NCBI GenBank assembly: GCA_001643675.2
Contig: LSRY02000031.1
Span: 436,501-500,500 of the forward strand
DNA: 64,000 bases
Direction of reading: 5' to 3'
DNA from: Monocercomonoides exilis
Lineage: Eukaryota > Preaxostyla > Oxymonadida > Polymastigidae
Positions 45,987 through 56,933 of the stretch are shown here, piece after piece (position 1 is the first letter of the stretch; each line of letters opens with the position of its first letter). The translations under genes and the position numbers were made by a program. The notes beneath the pieces were generated by a model that saw only the letters and a program-made list of their open reading frames with translations, was not told the DNA's origin and did not search any database.

Positions 45987-47530
45987 TTTTTCATCACGTT
46001 CAAGTTTTCATCCTCATCATTCTTTGGTTCTGTTGCGCCTTCCAACTGTTTCTTTATTTGTTCAACACGGTTGCATAAAACATCCAGCTCTCTTTGCAAG
46101 TCCTCTGTGTCTTTAAGGCAACTTGGTTGTGTTATTGCAGATTTTTCATCAAAATTTGGTTTTTTATCCATTTTTTTTGTCGGTGAAAATTTTCCGAACA
46201 ATTCTGATTGAAGATCCGTTGATGAATTGATAGCTTTCTTCTCTCCAAAGATTTGTTTTGAAGATCCACAAACTCGTGATAGAACTTCAGTTGCTGTTAT
46301 AGGCCAAACGCCTGTTTTCAAAAAAGCAGTTCTAATTGTTGAAGGCTGAATTGCTGCCGCAATAGCATCAGGAAGAACTTGGGACAAAGCAAACCTATAA
46401 GAATGCAATGAGAAAGGATGTGGAATATGAAGCTGGTTGTTAAGCACAGATTTAAACCTGGAAAAAATACAACTGTCGCAAGGTTGTAGTAAATGAGTCA
46501 TATTCGGAGGGAAATACTTAATTATTATATGGGAATTTTTTGCAGCTGTAATAACTTCAGGGCAGAAATGCGTAACATGATTATCCATTAGAATTAATGC
46601 TCTCCTCAAGCGAGTTGGCTTCACTTTCTCTTTTATTTGAATCAACCAATCATTGATAAAAATCGTCTCAAACAAATCGTTTGTGATCCATCCGGAGCTT
46701 GCGTAAAGATATTTGATGGAAAAAGAAGGAAAATTCGAAAACTCGGCAGGAATCGTCCTGTTTGGCCAGAGCAAATAATGATTCAAACATGAGCCATCGG
46801 CACAAACACAGAAACACATTGTTGCATTAAAGACCTTTTGTGGAGCTGGAGGTGAAGGAGGAAGTTGATCCTTCAGGCAAACAACAAGTTTTGACGCTTC
46901 TTGTCCACATCGAACAGAAGTTTCGTCAAAATTGAAAATGGCTGATCCAACGATATTGTATTTTTTTTCTAATTCAGCCAAATCAGCAAACCAAGTTCTA
47001 ATGGATTCTGGTGATTGTGCAATAATCTTTGCAGCTTCCAACGGTTTCGCGACAGCAGTGTGAATGATTTCGCTTCTTTTCAACAATTTGTAAGCATATT
47101 TCTTATCAAAGTTTACCTCTTTGTTTGCACTCTCATTTCTTTTTTGCTTCAACTCAACGCACTGAAATAAAGAAAATAAATAATATTTCAAACAAAAAAA
47201 TAGAAATACCATTGATTGGACATCTGAAACTCTAACTATTTCATGTTCAGATAATTTCGATAAAACCTGATTCTCTATTATTTCCAATTCTGAATCTGAA
47301 ATCGCAAGTTCCCGACCAATCCTTCCAACTTCTCGCCCTTCCTTTTCTGCTTTTTTTGCACGGTACCAAGATGATTTAGAAATCAACTGCGCTTTCGTAG
47401 CTTCTCTGCATGTAATTGGAATTTCTTTCTTTGCTTCAAAAAGTTTTTGCGATCTGGATTTAATTTTTCTATAACAAGATTTTGCAATAACTTTTTGCAA
47501 CTTGCAAATGTTTGTTTGAGTTTTTTCCAT
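45983..47530 (-). CDS. Pogo-like (DDE_1) transposase
   Basis: Cut-and-paste transposase. The ATG is at 47530 and the stop TGA at 45983. The frame is open throughout, but 47162..47209 (48 nt, GTATTTCT...TTTCAG) has all the signs of an in-frame intron. Removing it joins SDVQSM to CVELKQKRN and leaves 499 aa; with it retained the product is 515 aa. The N-terminal third is basic with helix-turn-helix character. The catalytic core has the first Asp in AIFNFDETSV, the second in LILMDNHVTH and the third in THLLQPCDSCIFSRFK, the DD(x)D spacing of pogo/Tigger/Fot1 enzymes. YFPPNMTHLLQP is the family's conserved lead-in. All three acids are intact. Confidence 0.88.
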   Translation of the reverse strand: MEKTQTNICKLQKVIAKSCYRKIKSRSQKLFEAKKEIPITCREATKAQLISKSSWYRAKKAEKEGREVGRIGRELAISDSELEIIENQVLSKLSEHEIVRVSDVQSMVFLFFCLKYYLFSLFQCVELKQKRNESANKEVNFDKKYAYKLLKRSEIIHTAVAKPLEAAKIIAQSPESIRTWFADLAELEKKYNIVGSAIFNFDETSVRCGQEASKLVVCLKDQLPPSPPAPQKVFNATMCFCVCADGSCLNHYLLWPNRTIPAEFSNFPSFSIKYLYASSGWITNDLFETIFINDWLIQIKEKVKPTRLRRALILMDNHVTHFCPEVITAAKNSHIIIKYFPPNMTHLLQPCDSCIFSRFKSVLNNQLHIPHPFSLHSYRFALSQVLPDAIAAAIQPSTIRTAFLKTGVWPITATEVLSRVCGSSKQIFGEKKAINSSTDLQSELFGKFSPTKKMDKKPNFDEKSAITQPSCLKDTEDLQRELDVLCNRVEQIKKQLEGATEPKNDEDENLNVMKK

Positions 47531-47853
47531 TACGCATTATGGAATTGATCGAAGCAATAAAAAATCCGTTTTGAAAAAACACAAAGTGAAATCAAGTAAA
47601 ATCATATGTAATATTATTTCTTTTTTGTTTTATCACTGTATGTTTTTGTTTCGTCATAAATTTCTTTGATATTTCTCAAATATCAGGAAATTTTATGACG
47701 TTTTTCATGTGAGATATAAAATCAATACAAGAGAATGGTGCGTATAAAGTTTTATTTATCCTTTGAGTATTTTATATTTAAAATTGTCTTATATTTGTTT
47801 GAAGAAGAAATAAGCATTGCCAACAATAGTAATTTATTTCTGGATTGCGAATG

Positions 47854-47894
47854 GTTCCGGGTTTCGCGAAAGGTCCCGGTTTTGGCACCAATGG
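47854..47894 (-). repeat. Terminal inverted repeat of the pogo-like element (right)
   Basis: Mate of 45397..45437, ending ...GGCACCAATGG before the flanking TA. Confidence 0.9.
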
Positions 47895-47896
47895 TA

Positions 47897-48430
47897 TCAA
47901 TCGGACTTCTATCTTCATTAAATCCATTAGCTCCCACATAATAAGATCATTCTTCGTCTTCTTCGTCTTCTTCATCTTTTTTATCATCATATTGTTGAAC
48001 AATTGTATTTGGCTGAGAATTATTCCAATTGATTTGGTGAGTCAGATTGAAAAGAAGAAACAAAAAGTGAAACAATGTTGTGGATAAAGAACAAATGTGA
48101 AGTACAACAAAACAAAAGACAAAGTGAATGCTTGAGAAAGATCTGATGTTGCTATGAAAATCAGGAATCGGCAAACCAACCTTCATTGAAAAGCTTCATT
48201 ACAGTAATTCATACAAGTCTCATCAATTAGTATTTTGATTTCCTTTTCATTTCTCTTCACCTGTTAAGGAAAAGCATGAACATTTCAAAAAAAGCGGAGA
48301 AGAGGCCACCAGAGATGATGAATAAAAGAAAAAAACAACAAATTTTGAAGTATTTTTTCCATGAAGCTAAAAACTTCAAATGTATTCTTCGATTTGTTTG
48401 ATGAAGAAAAGAGATAATTGTTAGGTCTAT

Positions 48431-48501
<71 letters not shown>

Positions 48502-48682
48502 ATGTTGTTTTGCTTCATTTCATTTTGATGAATCTGGATAAAAAATCTATTTAAGCAAGCAAATGAAAATTAATTTTTGTACCATTTTGTGAAATGAATA
48601 AAAAAAGAAAAACAAAAATTGTGAATCATGAAATTCGAAGAATTTCATTTTTTCAAACATTCACAAGATAATCAGAAATATT
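47897..48682. other. Spacer with a long poly(T) tract, no gene seen
   Basis: AT-rich region between the pogo-like element and the minus-strand family pseudogene. Holds GTCTTC repeats near 47945-47975 and the T67 homopolymer described separately. No gene recognised. Confidence 0.45.
48434..48500 (+). repeat. Poly(T) homopolymer, about 67 nt
   Basis: Uninterrupted T run, the longest homopolymer in the window. It lies about 180 bp beyond the 3' end of the minus-strand pseudogene, where on that strand it would read as poly(A). The pseudogene keeps introns, so a retrotransposed tail is unlikely. Length is assembly-sensitive. Confidence 0.85.
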
Positions 48683-50063
48683 CTACGATAAGAAGTAATT
48701 ATAATTTCCTTTAAAAAAACTCTTTTCAGGAAAGCTTGTGATGATATCTTCGTATCCTTCTTCTTCCAATTTGTCAAATACCTTCCTTTTCAACTCTTTT
48801 CTTTCCTCTTCTTCCATTTCGCCTTCCTTCTTTTTCTTCAATCTTTTTGAAATATTCACAAAAAACTTCAAGATTTTGTCTGCAATTTCGTCATTCAGTG
48901 TTGGTCGCTGCATCTCCTCCAAAACAGCATCAACTTCTCCACCTTTCAACAAGTCTTTAACTTTCACAATTCGATTTTCTGCTGCATATCTCAAGGAATA
49001 AATGCACTGAAAGCGAATTCCTCTGTAATTATCCTTAGCTGCTCCATATATCTGAACAATTCTGCTGAAAAGACCAACGTATTCTTTATTCCACAATACG
49101 CGACAGACAAAATACCTATCCAATATTTGGATCCATCTCCTAATCATTACCACTTCATTCGCTTCTTCTTTGCTCATTTCCTTTTCTTTCTTCTTCCAAT
49201 TCACATTTTTCCAGCTCTTCGAGTTCTCTTGTTGCCTCTCTTCCGAAATGCAGCTCATTCGAAATTGTATCTTCCAAGCTGTTATCATTGAAGAATCTGT
49301 AAATAAAAAACTGCCAAGCAGATTGATAAGCTAGATGGGTCAGGTTGTGATGTTCCTGATGGTATTTTAAAATCTCTTTGATCTCAAAATAATATTGTTC
49401 TTGTCTCACTTTCTAACGAAAATAATAGAAAGAAGCAATGAATTTAATTGATTTGAAAAATAAAAATGAAAAAGAAATGCTCATACGCAATATCCTATAT
49501 TGCTCAAAGATAGCAACGCTATTTCCACTTCTTTTTGAATTTCCTCGCTTTCTTCTTTCTTCAATGCAACTTTAAGAACGCTAGGCACACTAATAGAAAG
49601 AAATTCCGAAGAAACCTCGCGGTTCAGAGAAATATAGCGTTCACAAAATCGACAAGAAGCTTTTCATCCTTTTCTTCTTTTTTCTCATTTTCATCAAAAA
49701 TCATTTTCAGAATTTTTTCGCTCAAAGAAGAACTGTCAAAATCATTAATATATATATTTTTTCAGAACATTCAAATATCCAACATGCTTCTACAACAAGA
49801 TTGCATTTTTCATTGTCATTTTCTTTTCATCAATCATTTTGTGCATTTTGTCAAACAACTCTTTCTTGAAAACGGATTTGGATTCTTTTTAATCCATCTC
49901 GTCCATTGGTCCGTCCATTTTTTTAATTTTTTGAATTTGTTTTGCTTTGTTGCAATGTTCCAGTTCCGAAAACAATTCTTCAAAAAATTAACAAGTATTC
50001 GTTTTCATCAAGAATTCAAATACAACAATACAACGAACTATCAAAAATTTCACTGACAGTCAT
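48683..50063 (-). pseudogene. Helical-repeat multigene family member, broken copy
   Basis: Same architecture as the two intact copies at 55.5 and 59.6 kb. A 25-nt exon 1 at 50063..50039 reads MTVSEIFD. It is followed by an intron, an exon 2 from about 49977 starting LFSELEHCN, a second intron (GTATGAGC...TTAG, about 49410-49490) and exon 3 (IKEILKYHQEHHNLTHLAYQ). Exon 2 has several in-frame stops (after MDEMD and inside ILL*KHVGY) plus a frameshift near ILKKYIY. Exon 3 is shifted near 49,200, so that LEELEKC and NVNWKKKEKEMSKEE lie in different frames. The last 200 codons remain open (RRWIQILDRYF, DLLKGGEVDAVLEEMQRPTLND). Introns are retained, so it arose by DNA duplication and not by retroposition. 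Confidence 0.85.
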
Positions 50064-50239
50064 CTCTCGCATTTTCACAGCCATTGTGCAACCAGCAAAA
50101 ATACTTATTTTGAGCATTCGAAAGATAAAAAAAACGCAAAAAAATAAATAAAAAGGTTATTCAAAACGAAATATCAATTATTAAAATTTGATGGCGAACT
50201 TCATCCTTTTTATGCGAGTATTATTGACAAGTAATTATG

Positions 50240-50437
50240 AAGAGAAGCAACGTTTAACTTTTATTGGATTGTTGTTATGGATTCAATGATCAAATTGATT
50301 GATTTGAACTGAAATGTCAATTGGCAAGATGATAGATAGGTGAGTAAACATTTACGGCAGAATAAGAAATATTATTTCTGGTGTTGGAGTGAATAAACGG
50401 GAACAACTTTTGCCAACAATGGAATTATGAACGATGA
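50240..50437 (-). promoter_or_regulatory. Conserved upstream module of the family (pseudogene copy)
   Basis: Reverse complement aligns by eye with 55152..55344 and 59241..59433: shared blocks ATTCCATTGTTG, TATTCACTCCAA, CTATCTATCAT, TCGAATCCATAACA-like and AAACGTTGCTTCTCT in the same order and spacing. It lies about 180-380 bp upstream of exon 1, as in the intact copies. Confidence 0.6.
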
Positions 50438-50463
50438 TTTTTTTTTTCTTGAAGGCAAAGGAA

Positions 50464-51000
50464 ATGCAACAACTTTATATAAAAATCAAATTATTTGTAT
50501 GCATGCGTTTTTTATTTTATTTTGATCGTGAAGATATTTGCTTCTTTCACTTTTTCAGTTCTTCGGAGTCCGAAAAATAAATAAATGGAAAATATATAAT
50601 TTTCTGATAAATAAAAGAGTTCACAGCATCCAAGTGGAAATTCTTCATGAAAAAGTGATTTCAGAGGAAATAGTATGCATTTCCCCCGAAACGTTACCTG
50701 CTAAGAACGTTTATCAATCGAATTGAACAGAAAACATATTTCCTAAATTTCTTCAGAAGGATCGGAAATCGAAGCATTTTTGAACTGAAAAATTTTTAGA
50801 AGGGGACAATCAGCTAATCAGCTGCTGAAACCCTTGAAAAAAAGGAAGGAATAATGAATTTTTGTTTGAGGAAAACAAACAATATCAATGAAATAACATA
50901 TCGAAATTGATCAAAAAGCAGACACTGAATGTTTACTATTATTTATTAATATTAATATTATTTTATTCAGGATGCTGAAAGAGTGAGGGTTTTGATAGTT
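50464..51000. other. No gene seen
   Basis: AT-rich sequence. A 62-codon frame at 50538-50726 has no recognisable features. Confidence 0.35.
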
Positions 51001-51330
51001 TTGAAGAAGAAGTGAGAAAGGAATTGAAAAGATGATGAAATACGAGTTATTACGAAGATGTCTGACATTGGGCTTTGACGAGTGTTATTTCTGAGGAAAG
51101 ATTATTTAATATGAAAGAAGAGGAAGCGAAAGTGGAAGCGATGAAATGAAAAAGGGATTGATACGTGCTTTGTATTTTTTGTTGGAAAGAAAGAAAGAGA
51201 TTGAGCTGAAAGTGAAAAAGATTCAGAGGTTTCTCCTTAGCAGAAGAAAAAGGGATAGAAGAAGAGAATTTCAATGAATTTCTCCGTAGAAATAAACTAG
51301 CACTCATTTTCACAATTCTAGATTATTTAT
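51000..51330 (+). pseudogene. Decayed fragment of an unknown gene family
   Basis: Plus-strand sequence reading in several frames with stops: KYELLRRCLTLGFDECYF-like, RALYFLLERKKEIELKVKK and RFLLSRRKRDRRREF. The middle resembles the relic at about 45,005-45,240 (SERERIELKEKR...). No intact copy is present in the window and the parent gene is not identified. Confidence 0.45.
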
Positions 51331-52269
51331 CATCTCATTCAATTCACTTCTTCTTCTTCCATTGCAACAATATCATGTCATTGGACTTCTTCATTCACAC
51401 TGTCCTCACAGAATCAGATTGAATTTCTTCTCATTCTTCCTCAAACATTGGAAAATGTTAGAGAAAAATGAAGAATGAAGAAAAATCTCAAATAATAATA
51501 AGAAAAAGAAGAAAAAAGTGTTGGCCAAAGAAGAGAAAGAGAAAGAGAAAGAGGAGAGAACGAAACAATGATAGAACTTTTGATGAGATTGAAGGAGAAC
51601 ACGGAGAAGAGAAGAGAAGAGAAGAAGAGAAGAAGAAAGAGTTTCTTTCTGAAGAAAAGAATCCTCAAAAGAGAAAACAGAAGATGGAAATTGAAATAAT
51701 GCAAAGCTGCGAACTTCCCATTGAAAAGGAAGATATTTAATGCCATCTGCAAATCCTTGCAAACATCAACGAAAATCCAGACAACAACAACTTTTGTGTT
51801 TATTTTTTATTGATCTTGTGCTGTTGGACTGGAAGTGGAGCTGATGAGGTTTGGTCAATTTTTTCTATCCTTCAGTATGTATGTTAATTAATATTCATTA
51901 TGTATTTTTTTAATAACTTTCATTTTCTAATTTTTACACATAATGTGAATTATATACCAGATGAATAAATAATTAATTGCCTCATATATTTTCAATGCGA
52001 TTCCTTTCACACACAGTGTTTTTGTTCCAGTTCAGCAACTGGCATTCTTCCATTTTTGTGTGCAGTTCTCAAATGAGATCGACGAAGATATCCAGCGTCT
52101 CCTTCTGCACATCGTTCTTCAACGTGTTTGCAAATAATGTGACCACTTCTTCTTCCAATCTGCGCAAACGAAGAAGCGCTTCTTGAACGTGATATAATCA
52201 CAGGGGCATTTTCACAGGCATACACATCATATTGTCTGAGGTGTGTGTATTTTTTATCTGCCAAGATTG
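51331..52269. other. No gene seen
   Basis: Contains a purine-rich stretch (51468-51740, AGAAAGAG runs) whose ORFs on both strands are composition-driven. The remainder is AT-rich with no recognised feature. Confidence 0.35.
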
Positions 52270-53400
52270 CATTGACACAAATACACACAGTGCTCAATAA
52301 TAAAAACTGAGTGCGCTGCTGATTGTGGGAATAATTGACAGAGAAGCAATGGGGATGCATGTGGAAGCAGAGTGCGCTGAAGCAATTTTGCAGATACTGA
52401 AAAGCGGAAGATATCTGAGCATTATGTGAAAGGCAATGGAGATGCTAAGGATGCTTCTCGGGAAGTGCAGGAAGAAGAAGAAGGTGAAAGAAGAAATAGA
52501 GGAAGAAGAAGGGAAAAAGGAAGAAAAGGATGAACGAGAAGAATCGAAACAATTTGTAATTTTGTTCAGGACAAAAGACGAAGACAATGAACACCTTTCA
52601 GAAAATGTCTGAGCAGCAAATGAAGCCGAATTCTTACAGGACAAATATGAAAGTGTGAAGACACAATCTGCTTATCTGTTTAAGAAATACTCTCAAGAGA
52701 TAGAAGAAGAAGATGTGATTGCAGAAGAAGAGGAAAAAGGAGAAGAATGCAAAAAAGAAGCAGATAATGCTTATGGATATTGTAATTATGAAACAAAAAG
52801 TTCATTCAATGGAAAGTGGGAAGTTGCAGAGAAGCCAATGAGAACGCTGAGAGCGAGTGGGAAGCGGACAGATCCTCCTTTTTTGAGATTGAAACGTCAC
52901 CGTCCTCAATTTTCTCTCCAAATGAACCTATTAACCAGACTTTGGATGCAATTCACTCGACTCTTTTGGAGTGTTCGCCTGAAACAAATGAAAATTCAAG
53001 TTTTTCACTTTCTTCAGCAGCTGTTCCTCTTTACCTTCCACTTCTTCCACTTCTTCCACTTCTTCCACTTCTTCCACTTCTTCCACTTCTTCCACTTCTT
53101 CCACTTCTTCCACTTCTTCCACTTCTTCCACTTCACCTTCTCCCTTTTCTTCTTTTCCCTTTTCTTCTTCTTCTTCTTCTTCAACTGGAGCAGCACGTTG
53201 ACATGCTTCGCTATTCAGGAGGCGGAGAAGCGAAGAAAAGAAAGTGACAGGAGATGATAAGCCATCATCAGCTCCTGCAATTAACCCTTCGGATGCCTTA
53301 GCGGCGGCGGCATCATACACGTCTGCAGGAGCGATGGATGACATCGAGAGGCGGCTGGGGTGTATGGAAATCAAAAGATTTCGTAACTGAAGGAGCAACA
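52270..53400 (+). pseudogene. Probable decayed gene, plus strand
   Basis: Protein-like sequence in shifting frames. Examples are MGMHVEAECAEAILQILK (52,358 on), ILFRTKDEDNEHLSENV, KYSQEIEEEDVIAEEEEKG, FFEIETSPSSIFSPNEPINQ, and after the microsatellite TGDDKPSSAPAINPSD then AMDDIERRLGCMEIKRF. Base composition is less AT-rich than the flanks, which supports former coding. No family is recognised and no uninterrupted reading is possible. Confidence 0.4.
53030..53132 (+). repeat. 9-bp tandem repeat (CCACTTCTT)n
   Basis: About eleven near-perfect copies of CCACTTCTT within the decayed region. The unit length is a multiple of three, so it could have been an in-frame repeat in the parent gene (Leu-Pro-Leu in one frame, Ser-Thr-Ser-like in another, Val-Glu-Glu on the other strand). 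Confidence 0.85.
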
Positions 53401-55004
53401 GACGCTGCATGGATGTGTTGTAGCGCGGCGGGGGGCGCTGTATGGGGGTGTTGTACGTGTGGGTACTATGTGGCACATTCAGCGATGCTTTCTGTTCCTC
53501 TGATGGCACCGCTTCATTCTTTTGATGCGTCGGAGGGCAACAAGTGGTGAAGCATTCCTAAACTTGTTATTTACTCAATGCCATAGATCTTTTGAAATAA
53601 TCGATCAAATCACAACTGCTCTCAGTGATTTGTACTGAATGTGTACATGTTGCTCAAGTGACAAGACTGATAAAGTTACATGAAACTCCTTCTAAGGGAA
53701 ACACATGGACTGCAGAAGCAGCATGAACAGCGAAACACTATGAAATGGAAGATCAAGAATAATAAAAGACAGAAAAAGCGATTTTGACATATGTGTGCTT
53801 GTTGGCAATGACAAAGCAATTGAAACGAATCAGGTTTTGTGAATATGAAGAAGATGAGGAATGCTGATAACCTTAAAAGAGAAATCTACGTCAAAGGCGA
53901 TATGGCTGAAGCACAAGAAATCAATAACTGTAACCGGCAAATGACACAATACATTGGAAATTGAATGAAACAGTATTTTTGAAACGGTTCTGTAATTTCT
54001 AAGGCAAATAACGAAAAAGCTGAAAATGAAAAATCTTAGCTCGTGGTTGTCAATGGCTGGAGTCTGTCCTTTGCTTCAAATAATCCAAAGAGATCGAGAT
54101 TTATACTTCATAAGCAAATAAAGCATGCACAACATCCAAAGAAGAAGAAGAGGAAAAAGAAAAAGAAGAAGAAGGTGATGAAATATCAGGAAGAAGAGGA
54201 GGTGGAAGAAGATGTTGTTCTTCTAAGCAGGTGAGGAAGAGAGAGAAGGGAAGAGGAAATGAAGAAGAAGAAGAAGAAGAAGAAGAAGAAGAAGAAGAAG
54301 AAGAAGAAGAAGAAGAAGAAGAAGAAGAAGAAGAAGAAGAAGAGTTGAGGCAGAAGAAGAACATTGTTATTCAAAACCATCAAAAGACTGTTATGTTGCT
54401 CAAACAATCGAGATGATGCAGAAAGTTTTCTGTCTTCTCTCTTTGAAAATACCATTAAGGGACAAAAAAAGCAGAAAACTAACCAATTTTTGTTTGTTTT
54501 GTTATCTTTTCGAAAACATATGTTGAAACCTAAGCCGTTGGCCTTCATTTTTCCAGTTTCAGCAACATTGTTATTCGTAACAATGTTCGATAAAAAAATA
54601 CCAAAAAAAACAAGTGCATTTTTACTGAAAATTGATAAAGCTGAATAACTCATATCAATGCTGCCAATATTCTGTTTCATTGTTTTTCATTGTTTTCTTG
54701 TGTTTTTTGAGCAATAAATATCCTGCATTCCATATAGTCATTCACTTTCCTTGACCAAAAATACTCAGATAATTTTCATTTCATAAAGTTTCAAAATACA
54801 ACGAAATTTTGATTTTTCCTTCTTTTTCATGGAAATCCATCTTTTATCTTCATTTTATAAAATACAATCGTAATTTGTTTTCATTTCTCGTTCCAAATAA
54901 AATTTTGTAAAGCATGAATTTTTCATATATCTTTTATTTCCCAATTGCAGAGCAATAATCAGCTTCATCCTCATAGCATTTCTCTCCAAAGCGGAGATTG
55001 GCCG
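53401..55004. other. Gene-poor region, no intact gene seen
   Basis: Scattered short protein-like stretches (for example WSLSFASNNPKRSRFIL near 54,055) suggest old coding sequence, but frames are short and interrupted. It contains the GAA microsatellite listed separately. The last 250 bp are AT-rich. Confidence 0.35.
54258..54347 (+). repeat. (GAA)n microsatellite, about 30 copies
   Basis: Pure GAA triplets for about 90 bp. Poly-Glu, poly-Ser and poly-Phe frames across it are composition artefacts. Confidence 0.9.
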
Positions 55005-55553
55005 TTTCAACAATTAATAAGATTCCTGCGCTTTGGAAAGGATATAGATGGAAATATCTTCGGAACAAACAGAACAAAAAAACGCACATGCAGATACCTC
55101 TATTTAACAATAAAATCGTCGGATTTCTTCAGTTAACCAAAAACAAAAATAATCATTCATTATTCCATTGTTGAGAATGCCTTTCTGGTTATTCACTCCA
55201 ATACAGGAAATTATATTGCTAATTCTGGAGTTAATGTTCACTCAACTATCTATCATTTTGTCAGTTGATATAATTGTTCAAATAAAAATTCGATCATCGA
55301 ATCCATAACAGCAAAGCAAGAAAAAATAAACGTTGCTTCTCTCCCTAATACTTGGTCAAAATGCAAATGCAGAAAACAGTGGTGTGAGCACATGTATTTT
55401 CACGCCTGTTTTATATATTTATTTGTTATTTATTACTGCTTTTCAAACATTTGTTTGTGCAATATTTATGTTAAAATTTCATTATTTTTGGGCTTGTAAT
55501 GGATTTTCAAAAATTGAAGGAGATGAGCATCACTAACAAGTTCACTCGTTTGC
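55005..55553 (+). repeat. Duplicated 549-bp block, copy A (5' flank plus exon 1)
   Basis: Matches 59094..59642 at a constant offset of 4,089 bp with only two differences seen (CTTGTAATGG vs ATTGTAATGG, and AACAAG vs AACAAT) and no indel. The identity stops a few bases into intron 1 of the family gene. Left of 55005 the flanks are unrelated. Confidence 0.9.
55152..55344 (+). promoter_or_regulatory. Conserved upstream module of the family (copy A)
   Basis: Segment also conserved in the diverged pseudogene upstream region (50240..50437, minus). Ends with AAACGTTGCTTCTCT about 180 bp before the ATG. Probably promoter and/or 5' UTR; not tested. Confidence 0.55.
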
Positions 55554-56933
55554 TTTTATTGTTTCACAGAATTCCAGATGATTAGATTTCCTTTTTTTGT
55601 TTCTTTTTTCTTTTAGAATTGTTTGACGAACTTGAACATTGCAATGAGAATGAACAAAAACAAAAAATCGGAGAAATGAATGAAGTGATGTTCTATATGA
55701 ATGAAGAAGGATTTGGAACCATTTACACAACAAGAATGTTCAATAAAATACACAAAATGATTGAAGAAGGGAAACTATCAACGGAAAATGCATTGCTGTT
55801 GCTGAAACACATTGGATATTGTAAAATTCTTTTTGGATGGTGGAGTTCTGACTTTAAGAATTCCTTGCTATGTGGAAGATTTGAGAAAATGATTGTTGAT
55901 GAAGATAAGAAAAATGAAGAAAAGAACGAAAAACTACTGGCAGATCTTTGCAAATGCGATCTAATGCTTGGCTTTGGCTTCTCGTCTGAATTGCTTTCAA
56001 TCTGTGTTCCTTGCCTTCTGAAAGTTGCATCGAACAAAGAAGAAAACAAGGAAGCACAAAAAGAAGTGGAAATGGCGTTGTTGGCTTTGTGTCGTGCTGT
56101 AGATTATTTTGTATGAACACTTTTATATCATTTTTGATGTTTTTAACTTTTTATCGATATTTTATAAGAAAATTGATAAAGAATTGTTTTTGGATGAAAT
56201 CAAAGAAATCATTGAACATCACCAGAAACATCGCAACCTGACACGACTTGCTTATCAATCAATTTGGGAATATTTTCTAAACGAATTCAATAGCAAAAGA
56301 CGCTTTGAAGAAGTGATAGTGAATGAGCTGCATTTTGCGAGAGAAGCAACGAGAGAGTTGGAACAGCTGATTCAACGTGTTGATTGGAAGAGAAAAGAAG
56401 AGGGAAAAGGAGGAAAAATTGAGAAAGAAGAGATCCTTTTGATGGGATGGCTCCAGGCATTGAACAGATATTTTTGTGATTGTAGATTGAGGAATGAAGA
56501 AATTATTGGGCTCATCGGGAGCATTGTGAAAGTGTTTCGAATAGCAAAAGGGAAAAACGTGAGTGTTAGCGACAAATCCATAAGATTATTTCAATCAGCA
56601 GCGAGAAACAGAGATGCAGCAATTGATGGGTTATTGAAAGGAGGAGCTGGAGATCTCATTTTCGAGGAAATTGTTCAATCAACGTTAAATGACAAGACGG
56701 CATATACATGCTCATCATTTTTTATTGAGATTTCATATCGATTGAAAAAAAATGAGGATGATGAAATGGAAGTAGCGAAAAGAAAAGAGCTGAAAAGGAA
56801 TTTGTTTGAAAAGATGGAAGAAGAAGGATACGAAGATACCATCACAAAATTTCATGAAATTCTTCCTTATTACAGACGGAGATATGGTTATCTGTTATCG
56901 GTGAATGTTACAGACTGTTTTGTGAATGTTTGA
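55523..56933 (+). CDS. Helical-repeat multigene family protein, copy A, three exons
   Basis: Exons 55523..55547 (25 nt, reads MSITNKFT), 55617..56110 and 56169..56933 (TGA); introns 69 and 58 nt, GT-AG. The 427-aa product is almost all helical and charged. It begins QLFDELEHCNENEQKQKI, continues ALLLLKHIGYCKILF and LSICVPCLLKVASNKEEN, then exon 3 has DEIKEIIEHHQKHRNLTRLAYQS, FAREATRELEQLI, DGLLKGGAGDLIFEEI and a closing EEEGYEDTITKFHEIL. The ~40-residue helical periodicity suggests an ARM/HEAT-like solenoid. No signal peptide or TM, so probably cytosolic. I recall many similar hypothetical proteins in oxymonads; the function is unknown. Confidence 0.8.

Larger units (their letters stand above)
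45397..47894 (-). mobile_element. Pogo/Tigger-like DNA transposon, apparently complete
   Basis: 2,498 bp bounded by 41-bp terminal inverted repeats (outer end CCATTGGTGCCAAAACCGGG) and flanked by TA on both sides (45395-45396 and 47895-47896). It carries a DDE_1-type transposase and a second small ORF, both on the minus strand. The TIRs look identical and the catalytic acids are present, so the copy could be recent or active. Confidence 0.9.

Noticed and set aside
48434-50063. Poly(T)67 as the tail of a retrotransposed (processed) pseudogene.
   Set aside because: The pseudogene keeps both introns and its upstream promoter-like module, so it is a DNA duplicate; the T-run is an independent homopolymer or an assembly feature.
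54101-54680. Poly-Ser, poly-Glu and poly-Phe frames across the GAA repeat.
   Set aside because: All arise from one ~90-bp GAA microsatellite read in different frames.
55333-55536. 67-codon frame repeated at 59422-59625, a possible conserved small protein.
   Set aside because: It is conserved only because the whole 549-bp block is duplicated. It overlaps the family's exon 1 in another frame, and the related pseudogene module does not keep the frame.
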